DNA from: Dactylosporangium fulvum
GTDB taxonomy: Bacteria; Actinomycetota; Actinomycetes; Mycobacteriales; Micromonosporaceae
Assembly (NCBI RefSeq): GCF_025137375.1
Contig: NZ_CP073720.1
Location: forward strand, 582,501-646,500
Length of the DNA stretch: 64,000 bases
Direction of reading: 5' to 3'
Shown: positions 18,798 to 26,589 of the stretch, piece after piece
Layout: each line of letters starts with the position of its first letter
Position numbering within the stretch: position 1 is the first letter of the stretch
Position numbers and translations under genes: made by a program
Notes under the pieces: generated by a model
The model's input: the letters and a program-made list of their open reading frames with translations, nothing else
What the model was told of the DNA's origin: nothing
The model's database searches: none

Positions 18798-19199
18798 TCA
18801 GCCGATGCTGCCCATCGACCACGACGAGACCTCCGAGATGCGGCCCCGCCAGGTCAGCGAGTGGTCGGCCGGCACCAGCACGTTGCCGACGAACATGGAC
18901 GCCCTGATCAGGTGCACGTAGTGGTAGGAGACCTCGTCCGCCGGCTCCTCGAGGTCGGCGTCCAGGAAGGTCGAGTGGATCCCGCGACCGATCGACGCGG
19001 CCGCCTCACCGGCGGGTTCGAGCGCCCTCGTCATCTCCGCCGCCCAGGTGACGCGGCTGACGAGCAGACCCGTGACGACCAGCCCCTGGACGTTCAGCGT
19101 GATCGCGAGCTGGAAGCCCGCGTGCCGCTGCACCAGCCCGACCAGGAGGTTCAGGACCGGGTCGGCACTGACGTCGACGACCTTCTGCTCATCTGCCAT
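18798..19199 (-). CDS. hypothetical protein, 133 aa (possibly GvpU-like)
   Basis: A soluble 133-aa protein with an acidic N-terminus. The core LVGLVQRHAGFQLAITLNVQ GLVVTGLLVSRVTW resembles the start of gas-vesicle accessory protein GvpU, which also has a short GITLxVGGxLVSGTLISG strand pair, but no other gas-vesicle genes are here, so the link is weak. The C-terminal half (YVHLIRASMFVGNVLVPADH) is beta-rich. ATG 19199 is the start. It lies between a truncated kinase gene (convergent) and a glycosidase-like remnant on its own strand. Confidence 0.6.
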   Translation of the reverse strand: MADEQKVVDVSADPVLNLLVGLVQRHAGFQLAITLNVQGLVVTGLLVSRVTWAAEMTRALEPAGEAAASIGRGIHSTFLDADLEEPADEVSYHYVHLIRASMFVGNVLVPADHSLTWRGRISEVSSWSMGSIG

Positions 19200-19340
19200 C
19201 GGCAGAGGGTAGACGAGCCGCTCTGGCGCGTCCGTACTCGGCCAGGGCGTGGAACGCGGCCTTGGGCTCCCACGGCAGCCCCGGGTACGTCGTGCCGGTC
19301 CGCCCGTGCGCCAGGACCTTCACGACGCCGAAGCTTCCCC
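19189..19340 (-). pseudogene. C-terminal remnant, glycosidase-like
   Basis: An open - strand frame reads SFGVVKVLAHGRTGTTYPGL then PWEPKAAFHALAEYGRARAA and stops at TGA 19189-19191, inside the next gene's start. The pattern 'GVV.V...RTG...PKxAFHALAEY' is typical of the last residues of secreted glycosidases. There is no start codon or upstream domain; the ankyrin gene begins its 3' end at 19363. I read it as a leftover of a deleted gene, with moderate doubt because it is short. Confidence 0.4.
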
Positions 19341-19362
19341 TGGTCCGCGGCCGGACCGGTGC

Positions 19363-20943
19363 CTAGAGCTTGGCCAGGAAGTCGAGGTTCTGCCAGCCGT
19401 TGCGGCTCCGGGCGACGTAGCTCGGGTATGCGCCGTGCAGCGTCTCGGCGCGCGGATCGGCGCCCGCGGCGAGGAGTCTGCGCATCAGCTCGGGCGAACC
19501 GCCGTTCATGACCGCCAGGTACAGCGGGGTCCGCCCGGCCCGGTCCCGCGTGTCCACCGGCAGCCCGGCGTCCAGCAGCACCGGCAACACCTTCTCGACG
19601 TCGACCCACATCGCCATGTGCAGCAGCGACCAGCCGTGGTAGTCGCGCATCTGCGGGTCGATCGCCCCGCGGTCGAGGCCGTCGAGCAGCCAGTCGATGT
19701 CGCCGTGCAGCATCCGGTGCGAGATCGCGCGCCGCTGGGCCTCCAACGCCCACGGCACGCGCGCCGCCCCGGTCGTCCATCCCTGTTGGACGGCGAAACA
19801 GCCGGAACTCTGCCCGCCCAACGACCGCAGTGCCCGCTCCCGCAGCTGCTCCGTGTCGTCGTGGTCGTGCAGCCGCAGCGCCCCGTCGACGACACCCACC
19901 CTGTGCCAGACGCCCTGGCAGCGCACGCGGGCCGGCCGGGCCTCGGCGCGCGGCCGTGACACGACCGGCGCGGACGGGAAGGCCACACCGGGGAACAGTG
20001 CCTCCCGCATCAGCGGGTGCAGGTCCGCCGGGCGTTGCCGGCCTGCCGCGATGAGCACCAGGTCGATCGGCACCGGCGCGGTCGCGACCCGCACGGGCAC
20101 CTCGAGGTATTCGCTGAGATCCGCCGCCTTCGCCGTCATGCCGTCGACGGTGAGGTCGAGCGTGGCGCCGTACAGCGTGTTGACCTGCTCGACGCCGAAC
20201 GCGCGGGCGGCCGCCCGCGCCTGGTCGGCGACGCCGATCGGGCAGGTCGGTGAGGCCGCTTTCCGTTGCAGGGACTCGGTTTCGACGTCGCTGACATCGA
20301 CCCCGCATGCCTGCCAGGCGCCGATGAGGTCGCCTTCCGCGAGCTGCCGGTACAGCCGCTCGGTCGCCGCCGCCCGGTCGTCACCGACGCCGAGCTGCTC
20401 CGGCGGCAGCGGCCGGCCGTCGCGGGTGAGCAGCGGCATCCGCTCGTCCGAGCCACCCCACGCCGCCCGTAGGGTCTTCGCCTCGCGGACGTCCCAGGTG
20501 TACCTCGGGGCGACGTACCAACGCTCGTCCGCCAGCTCGGCCATCGTCGTGACGCTGACCTGGAGCCGCTGCGGCCCGGTCGGCGATTTCGGCAGCCGTA
20601 CCTTCACCAGCGGCGCGCTGTCGGCTCCTGCCGCCGGCGCGAGGATCGCACTCACCCGCGCCTGCAGGGTCGTCATGCCGCCCTGGTGGCGGGGCAGGTG
20701 CCACCACAACAGGTCGAGGCAGAGGTGCCGGAGGTCGTCCTCGACGGCGAGTGCCGCCCGGTCCCCGAACCGGCGGCGGACGTCGTCGAGGTCGACGTCG
20801 ACGTCGGTGCGGGCGATCTCCGCCGCGCGCCGCCAGTCCCCGGCCGCTCTTGCCGTCGCGGCCGCCTCGACCGCGTGCATCGGCAGAGCTTCGGCGCGGA
20901 TCCGCTGCCACTGCGGAAGGTCACGGCGCAGGACGGTGAGCAC
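19363..20943 (-). CDS. ankyrin-repeat protein (paralogue B)
   Basis: A 526-aa soluble protein related to the product of 10733-12526. The shared N-terminal block (TDVDVDLDDVRRRFGDRAAL then HLCLDLLWWHLPRHQGG) appears at about 47-95. A second VDVSDVETESLQRKA segment at about 240 looks like a repeat of that block, so the N-terminal domain may be duplicated here. The C-terminal 110 residues are ankyrin repeats (DYHGWSLLHMAMWVDVEKVL, DRAGRTPLYLAVMNGGSPEL, MRRLLAAGADPRAE). GTG 20943 has GGAGG 7 nt upstream. A tRNA-like gene on the same strand ends only 28 bp before this start, so the two may share a transcript. Confidence 0.82.
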   Translation of the reverse strand: MLTVLRRDLPQWQRIRAEALPMHAVEAAATARAAGDWRRAAEIARTDVDVDLDDVRRRFGDRAALAVEDDLRHLCLDLLWWHLPRHQGGMTTLQARVSAILAPAAGADSAPLVKVRLPKSPTGPQRLQVSVTTMAELADERWYVAPRYTWDVREAKTLRAAWGGSDERMPLLTRDGRPLPPEQLGVGDDRAAATERLYRQLAEGDLIGAWQACGVDVSDVETESLQRKAASPTCPIGVADQARAAARAFGVEQVNTLYGATLDLTVDGMTAKAADLSEYLEVPVRVATAPVPIDLVLIAAGRQRPADLHPLMREALFPGVAFPSAPVVSRPRAEARPARVRCQGVWHRVGVVDGALRLHDHDDTEQLRERALRSLGGQSSGCFAVQQGWTTGAARVPWALEAQRRAISHRMLHGDIDWLLDGLDRGAIDPQMRDYHGWSLLHMAMWVDVEKVLPVLLDAGLPVDTRDRAGRTPLYLAVMNGGSPELMRRLLAAGADPRAETLHGAYPSYVARSRNGWQNLDFLAKL

Positions 20944-20971
20944 TGGGGACCTCCGCGGTGGGGCTGAGGCG

Positions 20972-21044
20972 GTAGGCCGACCGGATTCGAACCGGCGTCT
21001 TCCATCTTCGCAAGGTGGTGTGACGACCTCTGCACTACGGCCTA
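20972..21044 (-). tRNA. atypical tRNA-like gene, anticodon GCG (Arg?)
   Basis: A third 73-nt cloverleaf, - strand, starting at 21044. Acceptor TAGGCCG/CGGCCTA is perfect and can extend by one G-C pair. The D-arm GTG-cagaggtcgt-CAC has the same loop as the other two copies with a compensated outer pair. Anticodon stem CCACC/GATGG has one mismatch; the loop is TTGCGAA (anticodon at 21009-21011). The T-arm GCCGG-ttcgaat-CCGGT is canonical. Anticodon GCG is abnormal for bacterial arginine decoding, where CGC and CGU are read by a tRNA with ACG modified to ICG. CCA is not encoded. Confidence 0.6.
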
Positions 21045-21085
21045 CCGCGGGTGAGCTTAGCGGTCGGGTCAGCAGGAGCGGCAGC

Positions 21086-21313
21086 TCAGGGCGTCGTGTC
21101 GAGATAGACCTCCACGTCGTACAGCAGGCGGATCGGGTCGCCGTTGGTGACGCCGACGAAGACCGGCTCGCCGGCCGGGGTGCGCCCGCGGCGCCAGACC
21201 TCGTCGCGGGCGGCGTCCAGGGAGTCGCGATGGACCTTGCCCGCCCGGTGGAGGTCCAGGACCCGGCGGGCGATGGTGCGGTCGGTGTCCAGTTGTATCC
21301 GCATCAGGGGCAT
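21086..21313 (-). CDS. hypothetical protein, 75 aa, target of the adjacent TetR
   Basis: A small soluble protein (MPLMRIQLDTDRTIARRVLD ... GEPVFVGVTNGDPIRLLYDV). I know no family for it. The ATG at 21313 is chosen because GGAGGGAAG lies upstream at a usable distance; a GTG at 21334 in the same frame lacks a ribosome site. It is divergent from a TetR gene, and the 33-bp perfect palindrome at 21351-21383 lies directly in its upstream region, so its expression is probably repressed by that regulator. Confidence 0.65.
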   Translation of the reverse strand: MPLMRIQLDTDRTIARRVLDLHRAGKVHRDSLDAARDEVWRRGRTPAGEPVFVGVTNGDPIRLLYDVEVYLDTTP

Positions 21314-21350
21314 GGTCGGCACTTCCCTCCGCACGCGGAAGTTAACGATG

Positions 21351-21383
21351 GTCAGGTGACTTAACAGCGTTAAGTCACCTGAC
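21351..21383. promoter_or_regulatory. 33-bp perfect palindrome, TetR operator candidate
   Basis: Two perfect 15-bp arms, gtcaggtgacttaac (21351-21365) and gttaagtcacctgac (21369-21383), are separated by agc. It lies between the divergent 75-aa gene and the TetR gene, covering the expected promoter of both. TetR regulators commonly bind such palindromes beside their own gene. Confidence 0.85.
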
Positions 21384-21395
21384 TACTGTACTAGA

Positions 21396-22052
21396 GTGGG
21401 GAGGGTGACAGTATGGCTCCGGGAGACACCCGACCGTCCGCGTCGCACGCCCCCGCTGAGCCGGGAGCGCATCGTCGACGCCGCGGTGGCCCTGCTCGAC
21501 GCGCACGGCATCGAGGGGCTGACGATGCGCCGGCTCGCCCAGCAGCTCGACGTCACCTCGACCGCGCTCTACTGGCACGTGCAGACCAAGGACGACGTCC
21601 TCGACCTGGCCGTCGACCAGATCTTCGGCGACGTGCGCATCCCCGACGGCTCGAAGGACTGGCGGGACGACGTGCGCACTTTGGCCCGGGACTGGCGCGA
21701 GGCCATCCTCCGCCACTCCTGGGCGGCAAGGCTGATCGGGCGCCCGATGCTCGGCCCCAACGTGCTAGCGCGCACCGAGTTCCTGCAGTCGGCACTGGTC
21801 CGCGGCGGCCTTGACGGCCTCCAGCTGGCGGTGGCGACCCGCGTCATCGCCAACTACGTGATCGGCGCCGCGCTCACCGAGGCCACCTGGCGCCAGACGG
21901 CGGACCCGCGGGAGCGGGCGGAGGCCCGGCGACACATCACGGCGAGTCCGGCCGCCTATCCGACCCTCAACGCCTCGGGCCATCTCGACGACGCCCGGTG
22001 GAGCGACGACGAGCTGTTCGAGCGCGGCCTCGACGCCATCCTCGTCGCCTGA
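21396..22052 (+). CDS. TetR/AcrR-family repressor
   Basis: A 218-aa regulator. The N-terminal HTH (about 22-70) reads LSRERIVDAAVALLDAHGIE, GLTMRRLAQQLDVTSTALYW and HVQTKDDVLDL, as in the TetR class with a TetR_C-type ligand domain. The remaining 145 residues are helical. The start is GTG 21396 or GTG 21405; a ggggagg tract sits directly before the second, so the true start is unsettled and the message may be leaderless. It should bind the palindrome 12 bp upstream and repress itself and the divergent 75-aa gene. The ligand is unknown. Confidence 0.9.
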   Translation: MGRVTVWLRETPDRPRRTPPLSRERIVDAAVALLDAHGIEGLTMRRLAQQLDVTSTALYWHVQTKDDVLDLAVDQIFGDVRIPDGSKDWRDDVRTLARDWREAILRHSWAARLIGRPMLGPNVLARTEFLQSALVRGGLDGLQLAVATRVIANYVIGAALTEATWRQTADPRERAEARRHITASPAAYPTLNASGHLDDARWSDDELFERGLDAILVA

Positions 22053-22081
22053 CCGGTCCGGAGCGGAGTGGGCGAGGTTCC

Positions 22082-23179
22082 TCACCTCGACCCCGCTGTG
22101 GGCCGCGCTGCCGGCGGTGCCGGGCCTGCTCCGGGTCCGTCGCGCGGAGACCGGCTGACCTCCGTGCGGCCCGCCGGCTCGACCAGCTCCTGATCCTGCG
22201 GCTCCGGTGCCTGCGCCGGTGCGGGCACGGTGGGGACGACGGGAGCGGGCAGCGTCTCGTCATAGCGGCGCTCACTGCGAACCGTGGTGAGCGCCGCACG
22301 GGTGAGCAGTCGCAGGTCGAGGCGCACGCTCTGGTGCTCGATGTAGGCGAGGTCCTTTTCGAGCCGCTCCTGCGGCGCCATGTGGAACTTCTCGATCTGC
22401 GCGATGCACGCGATCCCCGGCCGTACCGTGTGGCGCTCGGCGTATCCGGGCACCGTCTGCAGGTGGGTGCGCACCAGCACGGTCCGCAGCGGCCGCGGAC
22501 CGACCAGGCTCATCGTGCCGCCCAGGACATTGATCAGTTCGGGCAGCTCGTCGAGGTGCCAGCGGCGCAGCCACCGACCGACCCGGAGCGTGCGCGGATC
22601 CCCCGCGGGCGAGGCCACCGGCCCGGTGAGCCGCTCGGCGCCGTACTCCATGCTGCGGAACTTGAACTGCCGGAACGTGACACCGCCACGGCCCACCGAG
22701 TTCTTCGTGAAGAACACCGGCCCCGGCTCCTCGAACCAGATGAGCAGCCCGATGATCGGCCACAGCGGCAGGGTGAGCGCGAGACCGAGCAGCGCGCCGG
22801 TGACGTCGAACAGCCGCTTGCCACGCGGTGTCGGGCGCAGCCGCACCGCCACCGCACTGTGGTAGGCGAGCACATCCCGCTGCACCTCCGCCGACGGCGG
22901 CGCGTTGTCCTCCACGATCCCGGCGGTGGCGGCGCTGAGCACGATCCCACTCGCGAACGCCGCCGTCACCAGGATCAGCGCCGCCCGCGCCGGCACGTCG
23001 TGCCCGAGATGCAACCAGACCCACGGCGCGACGATCAGCCCCACCGTGACGACAAAGGCCAGCCGGCAGGCCCACGCCCGGGCCGGCTGGGAGAACGACG
23101 ACGTGAGCACGACGGCGGGCAGCAACGCCAGGAACAGCGTCACGAGCAGAATCCAGTAGTTCAGGATCTCGTAAATCAC
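22082..23179 (-). CDS. undecaprenyl-phosphate sugar-1-phosphate transferase
   Basis: A 365-aa initiating glycosyltransferase of the bacterial sugar transferase family (PF02397 type). Several N-terminal helices occupy about 1-90. The catalytic half has RGKRLFDVTGALLGLALTLP (membrane re-entrant), VGRGGVTFRQFKFRSM, LDELPELINVLGGTMSLVGP RPL and RHTVRPGIACIAQI, all standard family blocks. The last 60 residues are a proline/glutamate-rich tail of no known use. It loads the first sugar phosphate onto the lipid carrier. The GTG at 23179 overlaps the asparagine-synthase stop by 4 bp, so the two are translated together. Confidence 0.92.
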   Translation of the reverse strand: MIYEILNYWILLVTLFLALLPAVVLTSSFSQPARAWACRLAFVVTVGLIVAPWVWLHLGHDVPARAALILVTAAFASGIVLSAATAGIVEDNAPPSAEVQRDVLAYHSAVAVRLRPTPRGKRLFDVTGALLGLALTLPLWPIIGLLIWFEEPGPVFFTKNSVGRGGVTFRQFKFRSMEYGAERLTGPVASPAGDPRTLRVGRWLRRWHLDELPELINVLGGTMSLVGPRPLRTVLVRTHLQTVPGYAERHTVRPGIACIAQIEKFHMAPQERLEKDLAYIEHQSVRLDLRLLTRAALTTVRSERRYDETLPAPVVPTVPAPAQAPEPQDQELVEPAGRTEVSRSPRDGPGAGPAPPAARPTAGSR

Positions 23180-25065
23180 CAGCAGTACGCCTTCTCCTGC
23201 TCGGCCCACATCGTGAACAGCAGCAGGATCCAGATCTCCCGTGCGTGTTCCGCCTGGCCGCTCAGGTGTCGATCGACGATTGCCTGCACTTCGTCGAACC
23301 GGAGGTAGCCCTGCCGCTCCAGGACCTCCCGGCTCAGGTACTCCTGCACCAGCGGCCGGTACACACCCCGCAGCCACCGCGGCAGCGGGGCATTGAACCC
23401 CTTCTTGCGCATCGCGACGATCTCCGGCGGCAGGATGCCGCTCATCGCCCGGCGCAGCAGCCACTTCGGCCGCAGCCCCGGCAACTTCAGCCGGCCCGGC
23501 AGGCCGAACGCGAACTCGACGAGCGCGGTGTCCAGCAGCGGCACCCGCACCTCCAGCGAGTGCGCCATGCTCAGCCGGTCGACCTTCGCCAGCACGTCGT
23601 CCGGCAGGTAGACGTGGGTGTCGGTGTACTGCGACCGGGTCAGCTCGTCGAAGCCGGCGCCGGCCCGGTGGTGCGGCTCATGCGTGTCGTACGTGTCGGA
23701 CAGCTCGGCGAACAGCTCCGGCCGCAGCAGCCGCGCCTTGGCCCCCTCCCCGAACACGACCCGCCACAGGTAGTGGCTGCGGCCGGGCTCCTCCAGCGCG
23801 TTCGCGACGAACCGCCGCGCCTTGAAGTCGAAGCTCGCCCGGGCACTCGACCGCGGCAGGAACCGCAGCAGGGCCGGTGCGACCCCGGCGGTCACCGCGC
23901 GGGGCAGGTGCCGGTAGTGGCGGGCCAGCTTGTCCGCCTGGTACGTCGGGTATCCGGCCAGGATCTCGTCGCCGCCGTCACCGCTCAACGCCACCGTCAC
24001 GTGCTCCCGGGCCAGCCGGCACAGGTAGTACGTCGGGACCATCGACGGGTCGGCGAACGGCTCGTCGAACGCGGGCAGCAGCCCCTCCGGCAGGTCCTCG
24101 GCGCGCGGCTCGACGACGAGCTCGGTGTGGTCGGTGCCGAACCGGCGGGCCACCAGGGCGGCCTCGCGCCGTTCGTCGTAGGAGCGGTCGGCGAAGCCCA
24201 CCGAGAACGTCTTGAGCTCGGCGTCGGGCCGCACCCGCCGGGCGGCGGCGACGACCGTACCGGAATCCATGCCACCGCTGAGGAAACAGCCGAGCGGCAC
24301 GTCGGCCATCAACTGCCGGCGGACGCTGTCGAGCACGAGTTCGCGCAACCGCTCGCCCGCCTCGCCGGCGGTCAGGTCGTCGTCCCGCGGCACGTCGGCG
24401 AGCGCCCAGTAGCGCCGGACGGTGTGCGTGCCGCCCTGCCACACGAGCGTCGTGCCGGGCTCCAGCTTGCGGACCTCGCGGTACATCGTCCGCGGCGCCG
24501 GGACGTACATCAGCGACAGGAACGCGCTGAACGCCTGCAGGTCCGGCGTACGGTCGGCGACCGCGGACAGCACCGCCTTGATCTCCGAACCGAACACCAG
24601 GCCACCGGAGCGCTCGGCGTAGTGCAGCGGCTTCACGCCCACCCGGTCGCGGCACAGCACCAGGCGGCCGCGGGCGTCGTCGAACAGCGCGACCGCGAAC
24701 ATGCCCTCCAGGTGGCGGGCGAAGTCGGTGCCGTACTCCTCGTACAGGTGCGGGATGACCTCGGCGTCACTGCCGGACGCGAACGTGTGCCCGCGCCGGG
24801 CGAGCTCACGCCGCAACTGTCGATGGTTGTAGATCTCGCCGTTGCAGACCGCGTGCACGGTGCCGTCCTCCGACCGCACCGGCTGCCGGCCGTGCTCGAC
24901 GTCGACGACCGCCAGCCGCCGCACGGCAAGGCCGACGGGGCCGTTGACGTAGAAGCCTTCCTCGTCCGGGCCGCGGTGCACGAGGGCGCGGCACATGGCA
25001 CGCAACCGGTCCTCGTCGACGTGGTGCTCGTTACCGCCGATCACCATGCCGGCGATGCCACACAT
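23176..25065 (-). CDS. asparagine synthase (glutamine-hydrolysing)-like amidotransferase
   Basis: A 629-aa AsnB-type enzyme. The N-terminal glutaminase domain begins with the nucleophile Cys2 (MCGIAGMV) and has RGPDEEG, NGEIYNH and GSDAEV. The synthetase domain has the pyrophosphate loop SGGMDS at 263-268. Its place between an initiating sugar transferase and a WecG-type glycosyltransferase suggests that it amidates a sugar acid or similar in exopolysaccharide, as in other polysaccharide loci, rather than making free asparagine (inference). It starts at ATG 25065, 14 bp after the upstream gene's stop. Confidence 0.9.
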   Translation of the reverse strand: MCGIAGMVIGGNEHHVDEDRLRAMCRALVHRGPDEEGFYVNGPVGLAVRRLAVVDVEHGRQPVRSEDGTVHAVCNGEIYNHRQLRRELARRGHTFASGSDAEVIPHLYEEYGTDFARHLEGMFAVALFDDARGRLVLCRDRVGVKPLHYAERSGGLVFGSEIKAVLSAVADRTPDLQAFSAFLSLMYVPAPRTMYREVRKLEPGTTLVWQGGTHTVRRYWALADVPRDDDLTAGEAGERLRELVLDSVRRQLMADVPLGCFLSGGMDSGTVVAAARRVRPDAELKTFSVGFADRSYDERREAALVARRFGTDHTELVVEPRAEDLPEGLLPAFDEPFADPSMVPTYYLCRLAREHVTVALSGDGGDEILAGYPTYQADKLARHYRHLPRAVTAGVAPALLRFLPRSSARASFDFKARRFVANALEEPGRSHYLWRVVFGEGAKARLLRPELFAELSDTYDTHEPHHRAGAGFDELTRSQYTDTHVYLPDDVLAKVDRLSMAHSLEVRVPLLDTALVEFAFGLPGRLKLPGLRPKWLLRRAMSGILPPEIVAMRKKGFNAPLPRWLRGVYRPLVQEYLSREVLERQGYLRFDEVQAIVDRHLSGQAEHAREIWILLLFTMWAEQEKAYCW

Positions 25066-25079
25066 CCGGTTCTCCCGTC

Positions 25080-25949
25080 TCAGACCGGCGGAAGTTCAGC
25101 CGGCCGGTGGGCGGCGGGCCCCGGTGCGGACGGTGTCCACAGCCGCGACGCCTGAGCGGCCAGCCGCAGCAGGTAGCGAGGGCCGAGGACGAGGTACCGG
25201 TGCGCGAGCCGGCGCGGCTCACCGGCCAGCCGCCACAGCCACGCCAGGCCGGCGCGCTGCATCCACCGCGGCGCGGGACGCAGGAGGCCGGCGTGATAGT
25301 CGAAGGCCGCACCGACGGCCAGAATCGGCATGTCCAGGAACGGCCGCATCGCGTGGGCGAACGACTCCTGCCGCGGACAGCCGAGTCCGACCAGGACCAG
25401 CCGCGCCCCCGAACCGGCGATCCGCCCGGCGATCTCGACCTCCTCGCCCGGCAGCGCCGCACGGAACTTCGACGGTTCCGTACCGGCGATCCGCAGCCCC
25501 GGTATCAGCAGGGTCAGGGCCGCCGCCAGCCGGTCCACGGTCCGCTGGGTCGAGCCGTAGAGGTACACCGGAAGGTCCTCGACGGCGGCGCGCCACAGCA
25601 CCCGCAGCATCAGCTCCGGCCCGCTCACCCAGTCCCGCAGGCCCGCCGCGTGCAGCAGATTCAGCGCCCACCGCACCGGCTGCCCGTCCGGCGCTACCAC
25701 GTCGAAGGCGTTCAACCTGGCGTTGTGCCTCAGGTCGCCGACCCCGGTCATCACCCCGTGCACGGCCAACGCCGTGAGGATGAACGGCCGCCTGCGCACC
25801 GCCGCTTCGACAACCCGGTCGACGGCGGCGTCGTAGTCGATGACGTCGACCAGCACTCCCAGGACGTTGCGTTTGCCGCCACTCGGGCTGACCGTCAGGT
25901 CGATCGGCACAACATCGGTGGCCAACGCCGTTCCTCCGTATCGCCCCAT
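25080..25949 (-). CDS. WecG/TagA/CpsF-family glycosyltransferase
   Basis: A 289-aa GT26 enzyme that adds the second sugar, typically an N-acetylmannosamine-type residue, to a lipid-linked intermediate. Family blocks are VDVIDYDAAVDRVVEAA, VVAPDGQPVRWALNL (substrate aspartate about 88), VYLYGSTQRTVDRLA, VLVGLGCPRQESFAHAM (about 185-201) and AVGAAFDYHAGLLRPAPRWM. ATG 25949 is chosen; ATG 25964 is in frame and neither has a clear ribosome site. It heads a three-gene operon (this gene, asnB-like, sugar transferase). Confidence 0.92.
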   Translation of the reverse strand: MGRYGGTALATDVVPIDLTVSPSGGKRNVLGVLVDVIDYDAAVDRVVEAAVRRRPFILTALAVHGVMTGVGDLRHNARLNAFDVVAPDGQPVRWALNLLHAAGLRDWVSGPELMLRVLWRAAVEDLPVYLYGSTQRTVDRLAAALTLLIPGLRIAGTEPSKFRAALPGEEVEIAGRIAGSGARLVLVGLGCPRQESFAHAMRPFLDMPILAVGAAFDYHAGLLRPAPRWMQRAGLAWLWRLAGEPRRLAHRYLVLGPRYLLRLAAQASRLWTPSAPGPAAHRPAELPPV

Positions 25950-26091
25950 GGGAGCACCGCGCATCGACTGCCCGGCACGGGGTCGAAACGTCGGGTGCGA
26001 ACGTCGCGGCAGGACGTCCACGGCGGCTGTACCCGAGCCGTTGCGGATAAACGCCGTCCCCGAGGTGGCTGCAGAGGTGGCGGAGGACCGC

Positions 26092-26589
26092 TCAGTCGAT
26101 GGCGAGCTCCGTGAAATACGGCTGCATGGCCGGGTAGTAGTCACCGAACTCGGGCAGTGACGCGCCGTCCCGGGCGGCGACCAGCATGTCCAGGTAGTAC
26201 TCCCAGCCGGGGCCGATCTCGCCGATGCCGTCGGTCGTGTCGAGGTGGTGCACGAGCCGCAGTTCGGTGCGGCCGTCGGCCTCCGACAGCAGCAGCTCCA
26301 GCCGCCACTTGCCGGCGTCGTCGACGGCCGACACGGCCAGCCGGCGGGGTGCTTCACACGCGTCGATGTGCAGGTCCATCCAGGGCTGCTGCTCCTCGAA
26401 GGCCATCTGGACCTTGACGGTCCGGCCCGGGCCGGCGTCACCCTCCCACGGGCCGAACCACCTGGCCGTGCGGTCGGACTCGGTGACGCTGGCCCAGACG
26501 TCCTCGATCGGCGCGCGGAACGTGCGGGTGTGGACAAGGTCGGCGCCGGTGGCTGTGGGAAACAACCGGGCCATAGGCGGTCGGGTCAT
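26092..26589 (-). CDS. SRPBCC/AHSA1-type protein
   Basis: A 165-aa START-like (SRPBCC) protein: HTRTFRAPIEDVWASVTESD RTARWFGPWEGD opens the fold, and LRLVHHLDTTDGIGEIGPGW EYYLDMLVA closes it with the long C-terminal helix. Such proteins bind hydrophobic ligands. Its ATG overlaps the upstream ArsR stop (ATGA at 26586-26589), and the ArsR-SRPBCC pair is a frequent regulatory module. The ligand is unknown. Confidence 0.88.
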   Translation of the reverse strand: MTRPPMARLFPTATGADLVHTRTFRAPIEDVWASVTESDRTARWFGPWEGDAGPGRTVKVQMAFEEQQPWMDLHIDACEAPRRLAVSAVDDAGKWRLELLLSEADGRTELRLVHHLDTTDGIGEIGPGWEYYLDMLVAARDGASLPEFGDYYPAMQPYFTELAID

